From: Bacteroidales bacterium | Lineage (GTDB): Bacteria > Bacteroidota > Bacteroidia > Bacteroidales > UBA12077 | Assembly (NCBI GenBank): GCA_030643125.1 | Contig: DAOWML010000140.1 | Span: forward strand, 1 to 6,401 | Length of the DNA: 6,401 bases | Direction of reading: 5' to 3' | Shown: positions 1 to 5,738 of the stretch, one piece after another | How positions within the stretch are numbered: position 1 is the stretch's first letter | Layout of the letters: each line of letters begins with the position of its first letter | Made by a program: the position numbers and the translations under genes | Notes under the pieces: model-generated | The model's database searches: none | What the model was told of the DNA's origin: nothing | The model's input: only the letters and a program-made list of their open reading frames with translations

Positions 1-402
1 AGAAACTGCTCCACTAAGAAAATGAGCATTTTCAAAATCTTTATATTTATCATCAAACTCAGCAAATGAAAAGTCAGTAATAATACGCGAATCGAAAAAA
101 GCATTATATGCTGAAAATCCATGGATTTTTACAGAAGTCTTTTTTTCAATATTTCTACTTTCGCGATACTCAACTAAAGAAAAATTCTCAACATAACAAT
201 GATCAAGATCGACAGGTTTTTTATTGTCAATTAGTTGATATATTTCTTCTTTATCAATAAAGCCTAATTCAATGTAGGAAACCTCTTTTTTATTTTCATC
301 AAGAAACGAAATGGCAGCAGTATTCTCATATTTTTTACCAGATTCTGTTTTAAAAGGAGTATCTTTTATTTTGACTTTATAGTTAAAGAAATTTTGGATC
401 AT
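1..402 (-). CDS. Unknown protein, N-terminal part, possibly with pentapeptide-like repeats
   Basis: An open frame of 134 codons starts with ATG at 402 and runs off the left edge, so the C-terminus is missing. I do not recognise the N-terminal half (residues 1-75), which looks like a small soluble mixed alpha/beta domain with many Lys, Glu and Phe. From about residue 65 the protein shows recurring short strands with a phenylalanine or leucine every five or so residues (DLDHCYVENFSLVEYR at 65-80, FSFAEF at 111-116, FENAHF at 123-128). That spacing recalls the start of a pentapeptide-repeat or related beta-helix domain; this is inference from pattern only. There is no signal peptide or membrane segment, so it is probably cytoplasmic. 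The start is supported by the lack of an earlier in-frame ATG near the promoter-like element 25 bases upstream. It appears to be transcribed separately from the addB-like gene, 160 bases away. Confidence 0.75.
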   Translation of the reverse strand, partial: MIQNFFNYKVKIKDTPFKTESGKKYENTAAISFLDENKKEVSYIELGFIDKEEIYQLIDNKKPVDLDHCYVENFSLVEYRESRNIEKKTSVKIHGFSAYNAFFDSRIITDFSFAEFDDKYKDFENAHFLSGAVS

Positions 403-427
403 TTTGTTCTTTTTTCACAAATTAATT

Positions 428-460
428 CAAATATAATAAAAACTTAGGATTAAGTTTCAA
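428..460 (-). promoter_or_regulatory. Candidate Bacteroidota-type promoter for the gene starting at 402
   Basis: On the minus strand a perfect TAnnTTTG box (TATATTTG) lies at 435-428. A TTG lies at 460-458, with 22 bases between them, within the range reported for Bacteroidota/Flavobacterium promoters (-33 TTG, -7 TAnnTTTG). The box ends 25 bases before the ATG at 402, leaving a short 5' leader. The spacer contains a perfect inverted repeat, AAACTTA-GGAT-TAAGTTT on the plus strand at 440-457, which could be an operator or chance in AT-rich DNA. The box match is seen in the sequence; promoter activity is inferred. Confidence 0.5.
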
Positions 461-480
461 GTTTAACTCCTTTTAGTCGT

Positions 481-540
481 TGAGCTCTCCGCCAGCTGGC
501 GGATCGGTTCAGGTTTCTGGTTCTCGTTACTTGGTGCTCA
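481..540. repeat. GC-rich intergenic island with a 16-bp perfect palindrome
   Basis: These 60 bases contain 34 G/C (57 percent), well above the surrounding AT-rich DNA. They hold the perfect palindrome TCCGCCAGCTGGCGGA at 488-503, followed by an imperfect run of GGTTC-like units (506-510, 512-517, 519-525). The island begins with TGAGC and ends with GCTCA, a 5-bp terminal inverted match that may be coincidental. It has no open frame continuous with either neighbour. It looks like a dispersed intergenic repeat or the remains of a small non-autonomous element. The palindrome could also act as a hairpin in transcripts reading out of the addB-like gene, but no U-tract follows it. Confidence 0.5.
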
Positions 541-572
541 TCGATACTATGTACTATAATAATTATCGATGA
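538..572 (-). terminator. Weak stem-loop at the end of the addB-like gene
   Basis: TCATCGATA at 538-546 and TATCGATGA at 564-572 form a perfect 9-bp inverted repeat with a 17-base loop. One arm overlaps the TAA stop codon at 563-565. In the addB transcript this could fold directly over the stop. The stem is AT-rich, the loop is long and no U-tract follows, so it is a poor match to an intrinsic terminator. It may protect the 3' end, or be chance. Confidence 0.3.
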
Positions 573-3439
573 CAGATTTTTTTATACGCACAGTACTCAC
601 AATTACGGGTTTCTTCGGTTTGAGAAAACGAAATGTCAGGGTTGAAAACATCGCTTATTAATTGATTTAAATATTCATTATAATTGTCGGCTACCGAATT
701 GTAATCATCAATATAAGACTTTGATTCTTTATTGAAAATACGATATTCAAAATTTTTGTCGAACATTTTGCGAACAGAATATACTCCCGGAGTAATTGGT
801 AACTGTGGTTTTTTAGTCTCCTGATAAAACATAGAGTATAGGCAGGTTTGAAAAACAGCACTATTTTGATCATTCTTTTTATCAGAAAACAGAGCCTCAA
901 TATTCTTAAATTTCAGTTTATCGTTTCCTGTTTTGTAATCTATTACCCTGATATGATTATTTACTCTATCAACTCTGTCGATTTTTCCACCCAGTTTCAC
1001 CATTTTTAATGCTCCGTTTGTTGTAAGAGGAATTTCAATTTCGTATTTATCTTCTAGCGATAAAATTTCAAAAGGAGCAATGCTTTCGTCAATTTTAAGA
1101 ATCTGGTAAATATACTTCTCAATCACTTCACGAATAATAATGTTTTTACCGGAATATTGAATTTTACTTTCTGATTTAAAGTATTCATCTTTAAAAGCCT
1201 GATCAATTGCTGAAGAAATCTTTTCTTTATTGTTTAAAAGTTTTTTAATGATTTCAATATTCACTTCTTTACCAATAAAATCTTCGTATAAATAATCCAT
1301 TGCATGATGCAGAATATTTCCAAACAAAGGCGCATCAATTTCTTCTGTTAGTTCGTCTTGTTCGCGTAACTCAGCGATATATCGGAAGTAAAATTGTAAA
1401 CTGCAACGTAAATAAGTACTTAAAGCACTTGGTGACAAATATTTTGTTTCATCTTTTGATAAAAGAAATTGCCCCAGTTTTTTAATTATTTTTTCTGATT
1501 TCTCAATCGATATTTCTTTAGCTTGAGTAACATTAATATCGTAACGAAGACTTTTTTCAGTAATATCAAAATCTGATTCAAATTTTAACTGATACAAAAA
1601 CCTGCTCATTTCACCTGTCTGTAATCCATCTGAATTTGAATTATATATTAAGGTTATATTTTTTGCTCGTTGCAGTAATCTATAAAAATAGTAGGCATAT
1701 ATTGCATCCTGATGCTCAATAGTTGGTAATCCAAACCCTCGCCGTAAATTGTATGGAATAAATGACATTGAGGCTTCGGTTTTTGGGAAAATGCCTTCGT
1801 TTACCGATGTTATATAAAGATTTTCAAAATCGAGCAAACGGGTTTCAAGAATCCCCATTATTTGTAATCCGGAAAGAGGCTCTCCTGTAAAGGGAACTCG
1901 AAGATTTCTTATTATTTTTCGAATCAGACGAATATATGTCTCCGTTTTAATTTCGATCTGTTGCTCCTGTAATACATCTTTCAAACGATTAATTGAAAGG
2001 TAAATATGATAGATATATTCTTTTTCGAGCGATGTTGTATGAATGGTATTTTCCTGACCCGTTTTTTTAAGTGAGTTATATGTTTGATGCAGAATGTTTA
2101 ATAAATATTCAGATAACTCAAGGTAGGTGTTAATTTTAGTAAAAATTACTTTGAAAAAATCACAGACAGCTAATTCTTCACTGCTAATAACAATTTTATT
2201 GTTCTTTCTTATGAACTGCAAAAGGCTATTTGTTTCTTTCGGGAATTGCGTATTTACATATTGATGACTAAGAATTGCAACAACATTTTTATGATAAAAT
2301 GTAAAACCATTTTTATTTTCTTTCGCATTTTTTTGTAATTCAATTATATGTTCCAATAAGCTATAAACCGGAGTGTTACTTACCGGATATCCCATGGTAA
2401 TATTTACCTTGTCAACAGTATCGGGAACCGAATGCAAAACAGGAACCAGCAATTCTTCATCGGCTAAAACAATGGCTGTTTTATTGGGCGATTCAGTAAT
2501 GTTTTCGTTCGATTCTTTCAGTTTTTGAGTAATTACTTTTGCCTGCCCGACATCTGAAGGTACAGATATAATCTCAATGTTCTTTTTTTGCGATAAAGAT
2601 TTGAAAATATCTTTGTTAGATATGCTTAATGGCTGTTTATACTGATTTACATTTTCACGTAAAAAATATCCTGCTTCGTGATGTTGATTATTGATATAGC
2701 TTTGATCGTAATCCCAGTAAAAATCGGCTAATTTGTTATTATTTAAGTAATCGAAAAATTTCTTCTCGCAATTGTTAAGTGCATTAAACCCAATAAAAAC
2801 ATATTTTATGTGTGGTAGTTCGATTTTATCGCTGCCTTTAATTTTATCAGCAACAGCTCTGTAAATCATCCCTTCATATGCAATTTCAAGCTCGTTTAGC
2901 TTTTTATTAAATTGCTGATATATTTCAAGTAAAACATTCCATATGCTTATAAAATCTTCCTGATGACCGGAGTGTTTCTCAGGATCGAAGCTTTGCCAGA
3001 ATTGCTTAATAGATTTAATTTGTTCGTCCGATAAATAGTTAAACTGATCCTGAATGGATTTTAAAGATTTAAGGTTTTTAAATAAATCATCGGGATTGAC
3101 AAGGTATTTATCAATATCGTCAAAATCGTTCAGCATCATTTCGCCCCAGAAATAAAAATCATCAAAACTTTCTTCCGACTTTTTTATTTGTTTGTAAATA
3201 CGGTATAATTCAAACAGAAGTTTGATGTTGTCAGCAGTTGTAAGACCCGAAACTTCCTGCATTAATTCATTTATGGTAGTTGTTTCCGGCGCCCACATTG
3301 GTTTGTTGGTTAATTCCGAAAGATATTTCTTAAAATATAAACCAGCCCTGCGATTGGGAAAAACAATACAAAGGTTCGAGATACTATCTTCATACCTTAA
3401 ATAAAGGTCATTAGCAACGTGTTTAAGAAATGAGTTCAT
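563..3439 (-). CDS. addB: AddB-like PD-(D/E)XK nuclease subunit with iron-sulfur cysteines
   Basis: This 958-residue protein matches the length and layout of the AddB-like partner of AddA in Bacteroidota, which resects double-strand breaks for recombination. The N-terminal helicase-like region carries LCIVFPNRRAG (23-33) where a Walker A loop would sit; no GxxGxGKT is present, so this half probably binds DNA without ATP hydrolysis, as in RecC. Characteristic middle motifs are MGYPVSNTP (from 349) and MGILETRLLDFENLYITSVNEG (from 528). The C-terminal RecB-type nuclease domain starts near 670, with LHH at 710-712, the catalytic set GKIDR (D821) and IDYKTG (D834, K836), and QTCLY further on. Four cysteines, C679 and C947/C950/C956 (C-x2-C-x5-C at the very end), fit the AddB 4Fe-4S cluster that holds the nuclease fold. 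All catalytic residues appear intact. The ATG at 3439 is followed at once by family-like sequence. The name is assigned by homology; Bacteroidota versions are divergent. Confidence 0.88.
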   Translation of the reverse strand: MNSFLKHVANDLYLRYEDSISNLCIVFPNRRAGLYFKKYLSELTNKPMWAPETTTINELMQEVSGLTTADNIKLLFELYRIYKQIKKSEESFDDFYFWGEMMLNDFDDIDKYLVNPDDLFKNLKSLKSIQDQFNYLSDEQIKSIKQFWQSFDPEKHSGHQEDFISIWNVLLEIYQQFNKKLNELEIAYEGMIYRAVADKIKGSDKIELPHIKYVFIGFNALNNCEKKFFDYLNNNKLADFYWDYDQSYINNQHHEAGYFLRENVNQYKQPLSISNKDIFKSLSQKKNIEIISVPSDVGQAKVITQKLKESNENITESPNKTAIVLADEELLVPVLHSVPDTVDKVNITMGYPVSNTPVYSLLEHIIELQKNAKENKNGFTFYHKNVVAILSHQYVNTQFPKETNSLLQFIRKNNKIVISSEELAVCDFFKVIFTKINTYLELSEYLLNILHQTYNSLKKTGQENTIHTTSLEKEYIYHIYLSINRLKDVLQEQQIEIKTETYIRLIRKIIRNLRVPFTGEPLSGLQIMGILETRLLDFENLYITSVNEGIFPKTEASMSFIPYNLRRGFGLPTIEHQDAIYAYYFYRLLQRAKNITLIYNSNSDGLQTGEMSRFLYQLKFESDFDITEKSLRYDINVTQAKEISIEKSEKIIKKLGQFLLSKDETKYLSPSALSTYLRCSLQFYFRYIAELREQDELTEEIDAPLFGNILHHAMDYLYEDFIGKEVNIEIIKKLLNNKEKISSAIDQAFKDEYFKSESKIQYSGKNIIIREVIEKYIYQILKIDESIAPFEILSLEDKYEIEIPLTTNGALKMVKLGGKIDRVDRVNNHIRVIDYKTGNDKLKFKNIEALFSDKKNDQNSAVFQTCLYSMFYQETKKPQLPITPGVYSVRKMFDKNFEYRIFNKESKSYIDDYNSVADNYNEYLNQLISDVFNPDISFSQTEETRNCEYCAYKKICHR

Positions 3440-3452
3440 GTTTCAATTAAAT

Positions 3453-3483
3453 AAGATAAAAGTTTAAAGTAGAAAGATAAAAG
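3453..3483 (+). repeat. Two direct copies of AAGATAAAAG beside the four-helix-bundle gene
   Basis: AAGATAAAAG occurs at 3453-3462 and 3474-3483, 21 bases apart, in the short gap between the addB-like start and the end of the four-helix-bundle frame. The reverse complement of the same ten bases occurs twice on the other side of that gene (3899-3915), so the pairs form an inverted arrangement around it. Confidence 0.5.
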
Positions 3484-3502
3484 TATTTTATAGCAATATA
3501 CT

Positions 3503-3858
3503 TCATTTAGCACCTGATTTTTGAACAATCGAACCTAATATTCTTTTTAATTCAGATGATTCATTTGTTAACCATTCCAATTCTTTTACATCATAAACCT
3601 TATCAACTACAGCTTTAATTAATCTTAACCAATAATTAGATTCTCTCATTTCTCTTAAAAAATTCTTACTTTATTTGTGAAATCAGCTTTAGAAGAACCT
3701 GCTTGTGCTTCCTCATAGTTTGCTCCTGCAGATGAAGAACTTTTTATTAGTTGGTATCTAATTATTTTTACTTCAGGATTATCTGGTAATGTTTTTAGAA
3801 ATTTTATTGTTCTGACTGCGAAGTTAAAAAGTCGTTGTGTTAATTCATTTTCAGCCAT
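3503..3858 (-). pseudogene. Four-helix-bundle protein (23S IVS/TIGR02436 type), frameshifted
   Basis: From the ATG at 3858 the frame reads MAENELTQRLFNFAVRTIKF and on through LIKSSSSAGANYEEAQAGSSKADFTNKVRIF to a stop at 3655-3657 after 67 residues. The family sequence continues in another frame, LREMRESNYWLRLIKAV through KELEWLTNESSELKRILGSI, to TGA at 3503-3505. Adding one T to the run of six (A on the plus strand, 3657-3662) restores a single frame of about 118 residues, the usual family length. The core motifs SSSSAGANYEEA and RESNYWLRLI are typical of these small helical proteins. They occur inside 23S rRNA intervening sequences, as lone chromosomal genes, and as the distant relative Avd of diversity-generating retroelements. 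Their cellular role is unknown. The break is either a real mutation or a homopolymer sequencing error; otherwise the sequence shows little decay. Confidence 0.85.
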
Positions 3859-3898
3859 TATTATTAAGTTTTAAGTATATAATTTATTCCCCTTTTTC

Positions 3899-3915
3899 CT
3901 TTTATCTTTTATCTT
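3899..3915 (-). repeat. Overlapping inverted copies of the AAGATAAAAG repeat
   Basis: CTTTTATCTT occurs at 3899-3908 and again at 3906-3915 on the plus strand, which is AAGATAAAAG on the minus strand. The run lies upstream of the four-helix-bundle start and spills into the last codons of the radical SAM gene, whose stop codon (3909-3911) sits inside it. It mirrors the pair at 3453-3483. Confidence 0.5.
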
Positions 3916-4886
3916 TCCCCCTTTATCTTAAAAAACTTTCCTTGCCATGTGTTCAGTTCTTCTAATCGTTTTTCAAATTTATTTAATATCTGATCGTTAC
4001 GGATTAACCCCCAACCAGGACCGGCTAAAAAGCGCGGAGGAACTTCACCTGCAAATCGCTCAACTACGAAATCGGGATTTAATCTTTCTAAAAACTGAAT
4101 GAAAAAATCGATATACTCAGGTAACTCAAAAAAAGTAAAGTTTTCAGGATGTTCTTTGTATTCCTTTTCAAATGCTGTTCCTTTAATAATTTGCAATTGA
4201 TGAAACTTAACAGTGTTGAGCGGGAGAGAAGAAATTAGTTTTGCTTGGTTTAAAATATCTTCTTTTGATTCTCCGGGTAATCCAAAAATAAAATGTGCCC
4301 CTGTTTTTAATCCGTATTGTTTGGTTTTTTTCAATGCTTCAAGCGATTCTTCAAATGTGTGTCCACGATTAATTCTTTTAAGTGTTTCGTTATTGCACGA
4401 TTCAATTCCATATTCAATTATGACATAATATTTCTCAGAAAGCTTCCTGAAATATTCCAGTTTTTCATCATCAATACAATCAGGGCGGGTACCTATTACG
4501 AGACCTGCAATTCCGGGAATACTCAGTGCTTCATCGTAAATTTTTTTAAGTTTTTCCAGCGGTGCGTAAGTATTTGAATATGCCTGAAAATATGCCAGGA
4601 ATTTGTTAGCTCTCCTGTATCGTTTTTTATGGAACTCAATTCCTTCGTTTATTTGTTGTGTAATCGATTTGTCAGGTGTACAATACGAAGGATTAAAAGC
4701 ATCGTTATTACAATAAGAGCATCCGCCTACGCCTTTTGATCCATCACGATTCGGACAGGTAAACCCTGCATCGATGGTTACTTTCTGCACACGTTCACCA
4801 AATGTACGTTTAAAATAATTGCTATATGCGTTAAATCTCCTATTGTGCTTCCAAATGTATTCGGTCATTGTACTTTTATTTCTCAT
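3909..4886 (-). CDS. Radical SAM protein, TIGR01212/YhcC family
   Basis: A complete 325-residue radical SAM enzyme of the family that includes E. coli YhcC, whose substrate is not established as far as I know. The cluster-binding cysteines are C44, C56 and C59 in GFTCPNRDG...GGCSYCNN, the spaced C-x11-C-x2-C arrangement characteristic of this family and related to Elp3-type enzymes. Further family motifs are GLVIGTRPDCID (128-139), EYGIESCNNETLKRINRGH (158-176), GAHFIFGLPGES (196-207) and the C-terminal LEELNTWQGKFFK. The fold should be a TIM barrel binding SAM and a 4Fe-4S cluster in the cytoplasm. A second in-frame ATG at 4868 (residue 7, MTEYIWKHNRRFNAYS) fits the usual family N-terminus at least as well as the first, and neither has a clear ribosome-binding site. 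The last residues (KIKGER) are encoded by AAGATAAA-type repeat DNA. It has no obvious functional link to AddAB. Confidence 0.92.
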   Translation of the reverse strand: MRNKSTMTEYIWKHNRRFNAYSNYFKRTFGERVQKVTIDAGFTCPNRDGSKGVGGCSYCNNDAFNPSYCTPDKSITQQINEGIEFHKKRYRRANKFLAYFQAYSNTYAPLEKLKKIYDEALSIPGIAGLVIGTRPDCIDDEKLEYFRKLSEKYYVIIEYGIESCNNETLKRINRGHTFEESLEALKKTKQYGLKTGAHFIFGLPGESKEDILNQAKLISSLPLNTVKFHQLQIIKGTAFEKEYKEHPENFTFFELPEYIDFFIQFLERLNPDFVVERFAGEVPPRFLAGPGWGLIRNDQILNKFEKRLEELNTWQGKFFKIKGER

Positions 4887-4898
4887 TTTGTTTTATTT

Positions 4899-4987
4899 GG
4901 CGAAATCAGAAACTTCGCCTAGTTTTTTACTTGTAGCTAAAGCTGTTGGTTTGTGTTAAGCGTAGTCTCTGACTACGTTTTATAAAT
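4899..4987. repeat. REP-like two-hairpin element, copy downstream of the RAYT
   Basis: This element has two hairpins joined by a spacer containing TTGTAGCTA. The first is decayed: GGCGAA (4899-4904) pairs with TTCGCC (4914-4919), and the inner stem carries mismatches. The second is a perfect 7-bp stem, CGTAGTC-TCT-GACTACG (4961-4977). It aligns without gaps to the copy at 5651-5737 at a constant offset of 750 bases, with 68 of 90 positions identical by my count over 4901-4990. It lies between the transposase stop and the radical SAM start. Small hairpin pairs beside a single-copy Y1 transposase are the hallmark of REP/BIME elements. Confidence 0.75.
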
Positions 4988-4997
4988 TTACTTATAT

Positions 4998-5032
4998 GAC
5001 TTCGCTTTATAAATGTATTAGTCTCATGACTA
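4998..5032. repeat. Degenerate additional REP-like hairpin next to the RAYT stop
   Basis: GACTTCGCTTTATAAAT at 4998-5014 repeats GACTACGTTTTATAAAT at 4971-4987 with 15 of 17 identical. It is followed by a short stem TAGTC-TCAT-GACTA (5019-5032) that resembles the second hairpin of the flanking element. It looks like the remains of another unit, starting only 10 bases beyond the transposase stop codon. Confidence 0.45.
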
Positions 5033-5042
5033 CTGTTATATA

Positions 5043-5609
5043 TTAAGAATAAGTTTTCCATGGTAAATCAATTAATATAATATTCAGTAAACTATCCATA
5101 TCAGCATAATTTCTGGCACTTGAATATAAGTAATTTTCAGGTTTTTCAACAATTCCTGATTTCACAGGATTATTGTGAATATATTGAACTTTCTCACTTA
5201 TGAAATTAGGAGTTCTTAATTCTATTGCGTGATTTTCATGAGTCCAAAATTGATAATTTTCATTTCTTGAATGTTTTGATGCTGCAAATTTGAACAGATT
5301 TAACATCCATTCTTTTCTGCTTTCGTTACCTGTTTTTATATTTTCTATGATTATTTTACTTGTATATTTTTTAAAATCTCTGATAGTATCACTTAATTTT
5401 CCTTCCGAACTATTTACAATTATATGAACATGATTTGATATTATAACATAAGCAAATACTTGCAAGTCTTTATTCTCCTGACAATATTTTAAATTTTCTA
5501 TTATTATATCTCTATATATTGGACGTGTAAATATATCTATCCAGTTTATTACCTGAAATGTAAGGTAGTATAATCCTTCTTGATTTTTTATTTGATAACC
5601 TGTTGACAT
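5043..5609 (-). CDS. REP-associated tyrosine transposase (Y1_Tnp/IS200-like, RAYT)
   Basis: This 188-residue protein has the Y1/IS200-like nuclease fold of REP-associated transposases. The HUH metal-binding motif is NHVH at 59-62, within VFAYVIISNHVHIIV. The family core DFKKYTSK follows at 78-85, then FWTHENHAIEL at 121-131 and YIHNNPVKSGIV at 143-154, with YLYSSARNY at 160-168. Such proteins cut and join single-stranded DNA at REP hairpins and are usually domesticated single-copy genes. The catalytic tyrosine is unclear: in E. coli TnpA(REP)-like proteins it follows the W of LWEGRY by four residues, but here that place is N126-H127. Y82, Y119 and Y143 are the nearest alternatives. The gene has no frameshift and an ATG at 5609. 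No clear ribosome-binding site or promoter box is seen; a hairpin lies 14 bases upstream of the start. Confidence 0.88.
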   Translation of the reverse strand: MSTGYQIKNQEGLYYLTFQVINWIDIFTRPIYRDIIIENLKYCQENKDLQVFAYVIISNHVHIIVNSSEGKLSDTIRDFKKYTSKIIIENIKTGNESRKEWMLNLFKFAASKHSRNENYQFWTHENHAIELRTPNFISEKVQYIHNNPVKSGIVEKPENYLYSSARNYADMDSLLNIILIDLPWKTYS

Positions 5610-5622
5610 ATCTGTTTTTTTA

Positions 5623-5637
5623 GTAGTTTAAAACTAC
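5623..5637. repeat. Short palindrome just upstream of the RAYT start
   Basis: GTAGTTT-A-AAACTAC is a perfect 7-bp inverted repeat with a one-base centre, ending 14 bases before the transposase ATG at 5609. It shares the GTAGT/ACTAC outline of the second REP-like hairpin (CGTAGTC/GACTACG), so it may be a diverged relative. On the plus strand it is preceded by a T-run. It could bind the transposase or affect translation initiation; function is inferred only. Confidence 0.45.
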
Positions 5638-5650
5638 ATTTTATATATGA

Positions 5651-5737
5651 CGAAGTCAGAGACTTCGCCAAACCCTCTTCTTGTAGCTAGATCTTTCCAT
5701 TTGTGCTAGGCGTAGTCTTTGACTACGCTTCATAAAT
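5651..5737. repeat. REP-like two-hairpin element, copy upstream of the RAYT
   Basis: This is the better-preserved copy. The first hairpin is CGAAGTC-AGA-GACTTCG (5651-5667), a perfect 7-bp stem with a 3-base loop. The second is GCGTAGTC-TTT-GACTACGC (5710-5728), a perfect 8-bp stem with a 3-base loop. Between them is the shared TTGTAGCTA (5681-5689), which contains the palindrome TAGCTA. The two stems differ at one position that changes on both arms (A-T to T-A), so pairing is conserved. The second hairpin begins 11 bases after the addA-like TGA on the minus strand and may shape the end of that transcript. Confidence 0.75.
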
Positions 5738-5738
5738 A

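Larger units (their letters stand above)
4899..5737. mobile_element. RAYT module: Y1/HUH transposase flanked by REP-like elements
   Basis: This interval unites the transposase gene with the two homologous hairpin elements on either side of it, in the same orientation. Known REP-associated transposases are single-copy genes flanked by REPs, and act on these imperfect hairpins as single-stranded DNA. The outer limits are the hairpin ends; I see no terminal inverted repeats or target duplication, as expected for IS200-like chemistry. The module sits between the addA-like 3' end and the radical SAM gene. Its last bases lie just beyond the addA stop, so its outer hairpin could also close addA transcripts. 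Confidence 0.65.

Noticed and set aside
691..900. Minus-strand 69-codon frame inside the addB-like gene
   Set aside because: It is out of frame with the conserved C-terminal nuclease and Fe-S sequence, which clearly occupies this DNA.
1300..1485. Plus-strand open frame of 61 codons
   Set aside because: It lies wholly inside the conserved nuclease region of the addB-like gene on the opposite strand and has no recognisable motif.
3440..3502. Promoter for the addB-like gene (TATCTTTC resembling TAnnTTTG)
   Set aside because: The last base of the box does not match, and the nearest TTG is only 14 bases upstream, too close for the Bacteroidota consensus.
3503..3858. Avd accessory gene of a diversity-generating retroelement
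   Set aside because: Avd is a distant four-helix-bundle relative, but no reverse transcriptase, template repeat or variable repeat is present nearby.
4213..4577. Two overlapping plus-strand open frames
   Set aside because: Both are antisense to the conserved core of the radical SAM gene, with no family similarity; they are shadow frames.
4899..5737. CRISPR array or toxin-antitoxin explanation for the hairpin repeats
   Set aside because: There are only two full copies, they flank a transposase gene, and no regular spacers, cas genes or toxin-like frame are seen.
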